Shown here: positions 1 to 9,800 of the stretch, piece after piece
Layout: each line of letters starts with the position of its first letter
Position numbering within the stretch: position 1 is the first letter of the stretch
Assembly: GCF_023898315.1 (NCBI RefSeq)
Contig: NC_064621.1
Location: 18,846,501-18,910,500, forward strand
DNA: 64,000 nucleotides
Reading direction: 5' to 3'
Source: Schistocerca nitens
Taxonomy: Eukaryota > Arthropoda > Insecta > Orthoptera > Acrididae
Translations under genes and position numbers: made by a program
Notes under the pieces: model-generated
The model's input: the letters and a program-made list of their open reading frames with translations, nothing else
Told to the model about the DNA's origin: nothing
The model's database searches: none

Positions 1-1590
1 GGCTCAGCTTTTCAAGGGGCACTCTGACTACAGAGGTTAAAACAGAAAATCTTTCCATGCCATGAAACTTTATAATGATTTATCCAAAACAAGTTGCTAT
101 AGAGGAAGAACAAGACATTTTGATAACAGACATTATTTTATTAGACGAAAAATAGACTCACCTCAACAAACCCTGACAGAGCAGATACTTACCGATATGT
201 TAACTAATTGTAAGTCACTCACAAGAACAAGATATCATCAATTGATTAATTTCTATTTGTGTTCCTTATTCTTGTTCCTATGTGTGTGTTTTGTATGTTA
301 GATGCATGCATTAGTACTATAAAACGTTTCTTGTATGTTACTTGAAACTGTGATCACCTTACTTAATTGCTTTACTGGACAGGCCTATTCAAGTAAAAAC
401 AACAATTACAGAACTCATGAGTATAATTAGTAATTATCTGACTTATGAATTTAAGCTCCATGAAAGAGCCCTTGGGCCACAGAAATAGTCACAGAATGCT
501 TTTTGGACTTGTTTCGCCTATTCTTCATAATATGACATATGCCAAGCATAAATATTGCACAATAATATTGTGCTGGTCTTAGCATAGCACTTTTTCGGAT
601 GGATTTGGAAACATATAAGTATATTTTGATGATCATAACTACTTGTATAATATGGCAAAATGCTTGTGTGAGGAGAGCAATTTTTCCACATGAGTAACCA
701 ACAGTGACATTAATGTTCCTCACAACAGAAAATAGTTCCAAGGATATGCAATTTCCTAATCCATTTTCGAGACAATCATACCTAACACAAGTGATGTATT
801 TATGCCGTCCTGAAGTTGATGAAGATGAGTAAAGTACATCAGTTCTGTAATATGTCAATTGCGACAAGCTCCAATTTTTTTTACAGTTTTAAACGTGTTT
901 GGAAGTCTATATATATTAGATATAGCCAGTGAGCTTTCGTTTAAATTGTTTCTGAATATCTTAGGACTCAGAACTTTTAATTCCCTGGCTGCAGTCTACC
1001 ATCAATCTATTACAGACTTTTTCCTCTGACACTGCAACTGCAATTTCATCCTCCTTCATGTTCCTGCTGGTTCTCAGTATTTGTTGATGACTCAGAGAAC
1101 AGAGAAGGTCAAACTACCATAAACTTCGTTTATATATGTAGTACTTCACTAAGGGAGTAATTATGATGTATAGTGAAACAACTCCAATCCGAATAAACAC
1201 AAAGTATATTAATAATAAGACAGTACAGTAGAGGTATGTTTCACTGTCAGAAGCCATTAACCGAACTGGTAGTCAAAGATCATTGATGCATGGTCTCAGG
1301 CGACCACAACCAATGTTCTTCCTTGTTGCAGAGTTCCCACAGAGCCCTCACCCATAGTGTGGAGCTATGTGAGGGGAGATGCCCGGAGTGCAGGGCCAAT
1401 GAGACAACATGGAGAGATCGTCAGGGCGCCATGTGGATGTGATGGGCATATTGTTGTCTGCACAGAGCACGCACTGGAAGGTGATGTACACTGAATGGCT
1501 TACAGTTGGCAGTCAATAACACATGCTTGCACACCAGCACTCAGTGGTGATGACCAATGTGTGACCGCTTGGTGGTGTCAGAGGACAAAG
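1..1590. other. Stretch without a recognisable gene
   Basis: I see no domain I can name in this stretch. The longest open frame is 138 codons on the minus strand (451-867); it has some hydrophobic segments but no family signature, so I do not call it a gene. The part at about 1,150-1,320 resembles 57,180-57,370: both contain an 'agaagccattaacc'-like block followed by 'ggtctcaggcgaccac'-like sequence. It is therefore probably a dispersed repeat of unknown type. Confidence 0.5.
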
Positions 1591-1593
1591 TGG

Positions 1594-1926
1594 TCATGGA
1601 GAGGTCACAGGGCTGGATGGCGCTGGTGATGATTCATGATCTGGAGGGCTCAGATGGGGAGCCATGATGGTGAAAATATGATAGGTGGAGGAACAGGAGG
1701 TGAGAACAGTAGTATCGAGTGCTATCGTAACTATATTCCTGAAGTGACTGGCAACGGAGCTGTCCAGAGTCTGGATGCTGCCCCACAATGAGGAGGTTGT
1801 TGTCAATCAGCTTGATGTTAATGTCTTTAGGAAGAAAGTCGTGGACATGAAAACATAACTCGAAGGCCAGAGTGCACCGCCAGTAGTAGGAGGGTTGTTC
1901 AACTGAGTAGTGGGTGGAACTTGGCT
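1594..1926 (-). pseudogene. Small heat-shock protein (alpha-crystallin domain) relic, frame-broken
   Basis: Read on the minus strand, one frame between about 1,926 and 1,765 encodes a stretch like the first half of an alpha-crystallin domain (an F-x-V-x-V-x-x-F-x-P-x-x-I-x-V-K type pattern, seen here as FHVHDFLPKDINIKLIDNN, then an LLIVGQH strand). A neighbouring frame then continues with SHFRN and the strand IFTIMAPHL, which resembles the typical 'GVLTIxAP' strand near the end of the domain, and stops at 1,594. The frame change lies near 1,760 and there is a stop upstream of the first segment. sHsps are cytosolic ATP-independent chaperones; this copy looks dead. It abuts a LINE fragment on the 5' side. 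The family call rests on motif recognition only and could be chance resemblance. Confidence 0.45.
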
Positions 1927-2099
1927 GGAATCATCGTCCAGTAAAGCGTAATGCATGGTCTGTGCTAAGATGATTAATGGACACTGTAGTAGATTTCCCA
2001 GGTAACAGTGTGTCATATGTATGGTAGTTCCATCAAAATACCTTGTGAGGATCCGAAAATGAGGGTGGCAAGGCTGGTTGTATTGCGTCATCATGTAAT

Positions 2100-2640
2100 G
2101 TCTACCACCCTTCTTGTAGATGGGCGTGACCTGTGCCTTTTTCCAAGAACTGGGCATGGTTTTTCTTCAAGGGATCCACGATATAGTGAGAAGAAGGGCT
2201 AACTCAGCTGCAAATTCAGTATAGAATCTGGCAGGGATTCCATCAGGGCCTGGAGCCTTGTTCAGTTTTAGCGATTTCAGCTGTTTCTCAACATAACAGA
2301 CACTAATACTTATTTCATTCACCTTTTCAGTTGTACAAGGATTAAATTGGGTCAATTATCCTCGGTTTTCCTTTATAAAGGAACATTTGAAAACAGAGTT
2401 CAGCATTTCAGCTTTGGCTTTGGTGCCCTCAATTTCAGTTCCTGTCCCATTCGCTACGGACTGGACACTAACTTTGGTGCTGCTAACAGCCTTTACATAC
2501 AACCAAAATTTCTTTGGATTTTGTAAAATGTCATTTGACAATATTCTGCTTTGGTAGTCACTGAAGGCATCATGCATTGGTCGCTTGACAGCCAAACGTG
2601 TTTCATTCAGCATCTCTCTATTTGTAACCCTTCATGATCT
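2100..2640 (-). mobile_element. CR1/L2-like LINE fragment (start of RT domain)
   Basis: Minus-strand open segments at 2,356-2,613 and 2,167-2,355, plus the first codons of 1,807-2,157, join across frame breaks into the region just before and at the start of a non-LTR reverse transcriptase. Diagnostic pieces are LKLNKAPGPDGIPARF (RT motif 0/1) and SSWKKAQVTPIYKKG. The sequence resembles the 39.3-42.1 kb LINE ('KRLWAYIEYASGK' there, 'KFWLYVKAVSSTK' here). Both ends are truncated and the reading frame has at least two breaks, so it is a dead scrap. Clade assignment is by resemblance only. Confidence 0.75.
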
Positions 2641-2701
2641 ACATCCCTATATAATCACACAAGTTAATTAAAGGAAATGATAATGATATGCAATAGAAAT
2701 G

Positions 2702-4068
2702 TTTTGTTGTTGTGGTCTTCAGTCCTGAGACTGGTTTGATGCAGCTCTCCATGCTGCTCTATCCTGTGCAAGTTTCTTCATCTCCCAGTACCTACTGCAA
2801 CCTACATCCTCTTGGTCCCCCTCTACGAGTTTTACCCTCCACGCTGCCCTCCAATACTAAATTGGTGATCCCTTGATGCCTCAGAATATGTCCTACCAAC
2901 CCATACCTTCTTCTAGTCAAGTTATGCCACAAATTTCTCTTCTCCCCAATTCTGTTCAATACCTCTTCATTAGTTATCTGATCTACGCATCTAATCTTCA
3001 GCATTCTTCTGCAGCACAACATTTCGAAAGCTTCTATTCTCTTCTTGTCTAAACTATTTATCGTCCATGTTTCACTTCCATACATGGCTACACTCCATAC
3101 AAATACTTATAGAAACGACATCCTGACACTTAAATCTATATTCGATGTTAACAAATTTCTGTTCTTCAGAAGCACTTTCCTTGCCATTGCCAGTCTACAT
3201 TTTATATCCACCCTACTTCGACCATCATCAGTTATTTTGCTCCCCAAAAAGCAAAACTCATTTACCACTTTAAGCATCTCATTTCCTAATCTAATTCCCG
3301 CAGCATCACCCAATTTAATTCGACTACATTCCATTATCCTTGTTTTGCTTTTGTTGATGTTCATCTTATATCTTCCTTTCTAGACACTGTCCATTCCGTT
3401 CAGCTGCTGTTCCAGGTCCTTTGCTGTCTCTGACAGAATTACAATGTCATCGGCGAACCTCAAAGTTTTCATATCTTCTCCATGGATTTTAATTCCTACT
3501 CCGAATTTTTCTTTTGTTTCCTTTACTGCTTGCTCAATATACAGATTGAATAACATCAGGGATAGGCTACAATCCTGTCTCACTCCCTTCCCGACCACTG
3601 CTTCCCTTTCATGCCCATCGACTCTTATAAATGCCATCTGGTTTCAGTACAAATTGTAAATAGCCTTTCTCTCCCTGTATTTTACCCCTGCCACCTTCAG
3701 AATACGAAAGAGAGTATGCCAGTCAACATTGTCAAAAGCTTTCTCTAAGTCTACAAATGCTAGAAACGTAGGTTTGCCTTTCCTTAATCTGTTTTCTAAG
3801 ATAAGTCGTAGGGTCAGTATAGCTGCACGTGTTCCAATATTTCTACGGAATCCAAACTGATCTTCCCCGAGGTCGTCTTCTACTAGTTTTTCCATTTGTC
3901 TGTAAAGAATTCGTGTTAGTATTTTGCAGCTGTGACTTATTAAACTGATAGTTCGGTAATTTTCACATCTGTCAATACCTGCTTCCTTTGGGATTGGAAT
4001 TATTATATTTCTTCTTGAAGTCTGTGGGTATTTCGCCTGTCTCATACATCTTGCTCACTAGATGGTAG
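2702..4068 (-). mobile_element. RTE-like LINE fragment, 5' truncated
   Basis: This is the same family as the LINE at 14,394-16,687, in reverse orientation. The open pieces are 3,644-4,045 (RT motifs with FGFRRNIGTR and FVDLEKAFDNVDW), 3,380-3,637 (RFADDIVILS, the catalytic FADD box), 3,107-3,364 and 2,792-3,085 (C-terminal MYGSETWTINSLDKKRIEAF). It ends on the left with the complement of a (CAA)n-like tail ('gttttgttgttgtgg'), the expected 3' end. It starts in the middle of the RT at about 4,068, so endonuclease and N-terminal RT are missing. Frame breaks separate the pieces. I could not find a clear target-site duplication. Confidence 0.85.
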
Positions 4069-4858
4069 TATGGTTAGTAAATTACAGGAAGAATACGGAA
4101 AAGTAGGACTGAACACCAGTGATATCGCCAAAGCGCATACTGAAAGTGAACTAGCCAGCTGCGAGGTATTAAAACGGAAGAACTGGCTCCTGTATAGAAT
4201 GAACTAGTATCGCGTCGCTGACGCATCTTACCACACTCGTAGCATAATGTGGAAGAGCAGCAGTAGCGGCCGGAGGCCGTGAGTTCAGCAGTCTCTGTGT
4301 CCACAGCACTCGCGTGGAAACATCTTTCTGTGTGTCCACAAGGCTCACCTCATCAGTCGCCCAGTTACATCTCTTTACTTCATCCTCTCTCAGAGGCATT
4401 CCTGCACTGAAAAAGTCCAATATGAAGTGTATTCTCTGTGAACATACTTTAACCTGGCTGCCTTTTCGCCAGAGCCAGAACTCACCAGCCAATAATGGTT
4501 AGAGATTGCGAGTTCCGTCCAGCTAAACCCAAATAAAGATGTTGAACAACCTCCCACTCTTGCGGATGTTTGCTATTTTTCAACCAGTAGTAGTCTGAAG
4601 TGGGGAAGGAAGGCAGAAAATCTCTCCTTCTATACGGCACAGTTTTCAAGAGGACCTATAATAAGCGTGACACTTAGACACAGCTGAAATGCTGTATGCT
4701 CTATGAGGAAATAACATTAAGAACCAACCTGAAAGCTAGATTCTGAAAATTTAAGCTGAACATTATTTCGAGGCATTGTAATGAAGATTCACATGGGCCT
4801 CTGGGAAGCGACACCTGGGTAGAAATCTGTTATCTTGCGAAGAATATTATGTTTTCTC
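4069..4858. other. Stretch without a recognisable gene
   Basis: Nothing here matches a coding family I know. A 107-codon open frame on the minus strand (4,169-4,492) has no recognisable domain. The sequence may be repeat-derived. Confidence 0.4.
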
Positions 4859-5035
4859 TGTAGTGTCGGCAGACTTGCCAACACTACGCACACTAATTGA
4901 AAGAGGCGGCCAAGATGCACGCGCTAACTCACGAAGGATGGCGTGAGGTCTGAAACATGATACGTAATGAATGCTATAAAGAAAAGTACGTAGCTTCTTG
5001 AATACTTAACTTTTAATCCGTCCTTTGTATACATC
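4859..5035 (-). repeat. Solo-LTR-like sequence, 3' part (split by Gypsy-1)
   Basis: Together with 11,164-11,504 this makes one LTR of about 515 bp in minus orientation, cut in two by Gypsy-1. On the plus strand it starts 'tgtagtgtcggcag', so the LTR read on the minus strand ends in ...CA. I recognise the other half as a common LTR type in locust genomes, from memory only. The flank just outside is 'gttttctc'. Confidence 0.5.
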
Positions 5036-5250
5036 TGTGGCGACTATCGACCAAGTCGCGGTTAATATCTTTGTTTTTGGCAAGCTCTTTGCTTAGTCTG
5101 TGGTCGCGCGCGAAAAGGTACGGACGTGTACCGAGAATTCAGAATGTAAACAACTGTATATGTGTGCTTACGAAAAATAAAAACAGTGTTTATTACATGT
5201 GGTGTAGCGTGCATCATTGAATTCGGCAACCCTAGTACGCTATACCCATA
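5036..5250 (+). repeat. Gypsy-1 5' LTR
   Basis: 215 bp, beginning TGTGGCGACTATCG and ending ...CTATACCCATA. It contains an AATAAA polyadenylation signal at 5,176-5,181. It is followed directly by the primer binding site. It matches 10,945-11,159 without a difference that I can see. Confidence 0.95.
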
Positions 5251-5262
5251 CTGGTGACCCTG
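5251..5262 (+). promoter_or_regulatory. Gypsy-1 primer binding site
   Basis: The sequence 'ctggtgaccctg' directly follows the 5' LTR. TGG at the start is the complement of a tRNA CCA 3' end, and 'TGGTGACC' is a frequent PBS core in arthropod Gypsy elements. The deleted Gypsy derivative at 34-37 kb has the same core (complement at 36,895-36,902). I did not assign the priming tRNA. Confidence 0.7.
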
Positions 5263-5314
5263 AATTTTGTTCGCGAGTGCTACAACGAAACCTTAGACCG
5301 TCGAACAGTACACA

Positions 5315-6836
5315 ATGGAGCGCTTTCCGCCTGCTACACCGACCACGTGCCAACTAAGTGTTCCAACGGACGCTTCGGCATGGTTTTACAACTATCCACC
5401 GGGCGTCCGCAATAGTTCTACTAGCTGTACTCAACAGGACAGTGTTTATACAATTCCACAGCCACGTGTTCCGAGTGCTCAACAGCCAACACAATGTGCT
5501 CAAACCCCAGTGACTATGTTTACAGGTTTCCCAAGTGCAAGTGTGAATTTTCCACCCGAATCAGTGACTGTACAAATCGAGCCGGACGCTCAAGACTGGA
5601 GAGTTCATATTTCTGCCGGAACTCCGGATTTTGCACCAACCCCCCCTACACCACCAGCGTCCGCTTTACGAGTGTTTCCGACGGCACACGCCGTTCCTGC
5701 CGCGTGTGTTCCACAAACATTAGGTGATTTTAACTATTTTAATGCACCTGTAGGGGAGGGGCCCGGAAACTGTATTCCGTCGTTCGCCGCACATCGGTCG
5801 ACTACGGTCGATTCTACCGCGCCGGTCCATTCTACGCCCGTCGGCGTTACTGCGTCGACCGCCCGATTCGTTGATTTCTCGACCAAGGTCGAGCCAGCCG
5901 CGCCTACCGTGCCGCGTGCCGCTGGCAGTGGCGGAAGCTGGTGCACCGCTACTGCACCCGAGACAATTATGTTGCAGAACTATGGACAGGGAGAGACAGT
6001 TTCTGATAAACATTTACGTCAAGACTTTCCCACCCCTTGGCCGAAGCTACCACCCCTTCGCAAGGATCACCCACGCACATGGTTTGCCTTGGTCGACCAC
6101 ATCCTGCAGCTACACGGCGTCGCCGACGACAATTCGAAGTTCCTATGCTTACTGTGTCACCTCCATGACGAACTGGATCTAATCTGCGACATTGTGGCTT
6201 CGCCCCCCGCTACGGACAAATATGCGTTCGCCCGACGCACCATCCTCGAGCGACTATCCACATCGCCAGAGGAAGCTATCCACCTCATCAGTCAGGAATC
6301 GCTGGGATCCAGGTCCCCGTCGCAACTCTGGCGTCATCTCCGCGCTATGATTGACACGCATCACATGCCGGACATTACACTTTGGACCATCTGGTTGCTG
6401 AAACTTCCCCAGCAAGTTCAACTTCACCTTCTACATGTAACTTCGGCCCCACTAGATGCCAAACTGAAGATCGCAGACCAGGTTTACAACATTCTGCCCC
6501 CCCCCCCCGCATACCCCCCCAGGGTGCCCTCAGGCCTCAGGGGTTGGCACACCTGCACGGCAGTTCCCATCCTGCAGTACAGAGTGCGCACGACTCGCTC
6601 CACGCATGCGCGCGGAGCCAACGCCGCCTGGCAACCGCCGCAGTAACTCCTCTCCTACCAGCACTACTGCAGCGTCGCCATCGGAGGGAACTACAAACAA
6701 GTCCCCCTCCACTGCCGCTTCGACCTCAACCAGCACGACGGGCGACGCCACGCGCCGCCCCGCTTGGTGTTATTTCCACTCCCGCTTTGGCGACGCGGCT
6801 AAGAACTGTCGTTCTCCATGCGCGTTCCCAAACTAA
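5315..6836 (+). CDS. Gypsy-1 gag (capsid), with one frame break
   Basis: Gag proteins form the intracellular capsid that packages the element RNA. An ATG at 5,315 opens 443 codons ending at 6,646. Residues about 240-385 look like a capsid domain (PWPKLPPLRKDHPRTWFALV, then SPSQLWRHLRAMIDTHHMPD). The likely true C-terminus is in another frame (codons in phase with 6,606) and ends at 6,836. That segment carries the Cys/His pattern WCYFHSRFGDAAKNCRSPC, typical of the nucleocapsid end of this Gypsy group. The switch falls at homopolymers: 12 C at 6,497-6,508 and 7 C at 6,514-6,520. One extra C (or an assembly miscount) would explain it. Apart from this the frame is clean. Confidence 0.85.
6497..6520 (+). 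other. Homopolymer C-runs where the gag frame breaks
   Basis: A run of 12 C (6,497-6,508) is followed after five bases by a run of 7 C (6,514-6,520). The gag frame before the runs and the nucleocapsid frame after them differ by one base. This is either a replication or RT slippage mutation, or a consensus error in the assembly. Confidence 0.7.
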
Positions 6837-9800
6837 TAACGCGACCCAATTCAGGCGCTACGGGCCGCGTTGAACCGCACAGACGCCTATCACTAAATAC
6901 TTCTTCTCCTCACGTGCCAGGACGCTTGTACGTGAAAGATGCAGTGTCTTGCCTTTCATTTCTAGTCGACACGGGGGCTGAGGTTAGTGTGATACCTTTG
7001 TCCGCAGGTATTAAATTCGAGCTTCAGCCTTGCCCCCCGCTTCGAGCCGCCAATAATTCCCTGATCCGCTCGCATGGAATAACGAATTTAAGCCTTAAAC
7101 TGCAGGACATTAATACGCCCTTACAGTGGACTTTCGTTATCGCGGATGTGGATGAACCCGTGCTTGGGGTAGATTTTCTCTTAGCCCACGCACTGTCACC
7201 CGACCTACAACGAGGTACACTAACCTTTAACTCGGGAGACCGTACCACCGGTTCAGATATCTTACCCCTCTCATCCGAAAGCGCCATTCTGCTGTGTGAG
7301 CTAGCGGAAACTGCTGTTGCAGTGCTTTCTCTTAGATCACACAACGACGAACTTCGGGACAGCAATGGGGCCCTCCACTTACGCATCGCTGCCGTGCAAG
7401 CCAAGCTCACGGACACGCGTAAGCGGACCGCCCAGCTGTCGCACACGGCCACGCCCCCAACCCCCGCACCACTTCCTCGCACCGGCAGCCGACGCCGCGT
7501 GACATTTCTACTGCCGGACGGAAGCTGTACCCGCTACGCTACCAGGTACCCCACCGAGCTCTTCGACAAGGACTACCAGTGGATCACCGCCGCCGCTGCT
7601 GAACTGCCGGCCTTGGACACACACACGTGTGCATTACAGGTTAGTCACAGTGCAACGGGTGCTGGTCCTGCATCCCCATCGGTGTTCGCGATCAATAACG
7701 GTACTGTCCACAGAATAAATACCACAGAAGGCCCACCGGTACGTGCAAAGGCTAGGCGTTTAAATCCGGAAAAACTTAAACACGCTAAAGCTATTGTTCA
7801 GGAACTTTTAGATAATAAGACTATCCGCCCTTCTTCTAGTTGTTGGTCGTCACCCATTCATTTGGTGCCTAAGAAAGATGACACTTTCCGCCTCTGCGGT
7901 GACTATCAGGCGCTTAACGCCAGAACAATTTTAGATAATTATCCCGTCCCAAATATTCAAGACTTTGCTTCCCAGCTGCATGGGGCACAAATTTTCAGTG
8001 TAGTCGATTGTCATAAGGCGTACCACCAACTGCCAATGGCACCTGAGGACGTTGAAAAGACCGCTATCATCACCCCATTCGGTTTGTTCGAGTATTTGTT
8101 TATGCCATTCGGCCTTAAAAATGCTGCACAGACGTGGCAACGGTTCATCGACTCGCTGGTTGGAAAACTGGACTTTGCATATGCGTACCTGGACGACTTG
8201 TTAATTTTTTCTTCCTCCCTCGAGGAACATGAACAACATTTAAATACAGTGCTCCAACTATTAAAAGCAAACTGTATCGCAGTGAACAATACTAAGTCAC
8301 AACTCCGCCGCACCAGTGTCACTTTTCTGGGCCACAGAGTTTCTGGCGACGGCATCCGCCCCCTAACTGAACGGGTGGAGGCCATTAGTACGGTGCCTTT
8401 GCCCAAAGATTTTCAGGGCCTCCGCCGCTTCCTTGGAACGGTAAATTACTACCGCAAACATATTCCCCGCGCCACCGACATACAAGCCCCACTGACGGAT
8501 GCCCTCGCAGGAAAAAACACATCAGGGTCTCGGGCGGTCACGTGGACTCCAGATATGCGTCGCGCATTTGATAATCTAAAGTCAGCCTTACAGACAGCTG
8601 TTACGCTTGCTCACCCCATTCCTGATGCTCCCATCTCGCTTACTACAGACGCAAGTGATACAGCAGTGGGGGCAGTACTTCAGCAATCCGTGGGTTCTGT
8701 TGTACAGCCGCTCAGATTTTTCTCCCACAAACTGACCGCTTCCCAACGTAAATGGTCGACCTTCGACCGGGAACTGTTTGCTATTTACGCTGCTATCAAA
8801 TATTTCCAAGATGATATCGAAGGTCGCCATCTCGTGGTATTTACCGACCACGAGCCATTGGTTTACGCTTTCCGTAACCCAGGTAAGGACTCATCCCCGA
8901 GACGTTTTAGGCATATGGACCTTATATGTCAGTTTATGAATGACATACGTTACGTCAGAGGCGCAGACAATGTCGTCGCTGATTTTCTGTCTCGGGTGTC
9001 GGTTTTATCTTCACAACTGGACCTCAGTGAGCTCCCTAAATTGCAGACAGAGGATACTGAACTCGCAGCATTGCGTTCCGATATCAAAACAGGACTCAAA
9101 CTAGAGTTACGGACACTTCCTGGGTTTTCATCACCCATCTGGTGCGACATTTCAACAGGACGCATACGCCCGGTGATTCCTGCACCTCTCCGCCGGGACA
9201 TATTTAATAGTATCCACGACTTGGCACACCATGGCATTCGCGCCTCCGCACGTCTGGTATCTGAACGTTTTGTTTGGCCCGGGGTGATAAAACAGTGTCG
9301 CAGTTGGGCACGAGCATGTGTGGCTTGTCAGCGCGCAAAAGTAGGACGTCATGCACAGCCCCCCATGGGTACGTTCGATGTGGCAAAAAGAAGATTCCAG
9401 CACATACACATCGATATCGTCGGGCCCTTACCCCCCTCAGGCCCCTTCCGTTACATAGTGTCCGCAATTGACAGGTTTACCCGCTGGGTAGAGGTAATTC
9501 CTCTCACTAATATCACAGCCAATGCAGTGGCCCGAGCCCTGCTGTTAATGTGGATCTCGCGCTTCGGCTGCCCAGTCTCTGTCACCACCGACCAGGGCCG
9601 CCAGTTCGAGTCTGCCCTCTTCCGACAGCTTTGTGAACTGTGTGGGGTGAAACGATTTAGGACTACAGCATACCACCCCCAGAGCAATGGGCTTGTGGAA
9701 CGCTGGCACCGAACGCTTAAAGCTTCCCTGATGTGCCACGGAGGTGAGTGGGCCGATGCCTTACCATGGGTAATGTTAGGTGTTCGGGCCGCGTACAAAG

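Noticed and set aside
451-867. 138-codon minus-strand open frame with hydrophobic stretches, considered as a chemoreceptor exon
   Set aside because: No family motif, no convincing splice sites and no neighbouring exon; composition fits chance in AT-rich DNA.
4169-4492. 107-codon minus-strand open frame considered as a gene
   Set aside because: No recognisable domain, no conserved context and overlapping open frames in other phases.
9204-9467. Several 60-150 codon open frames on the minus strand across the Gypsy-1 pol
   Set aside because: They are shadows of the 1,333-codon pol frame, which carries all catalytic motifs.
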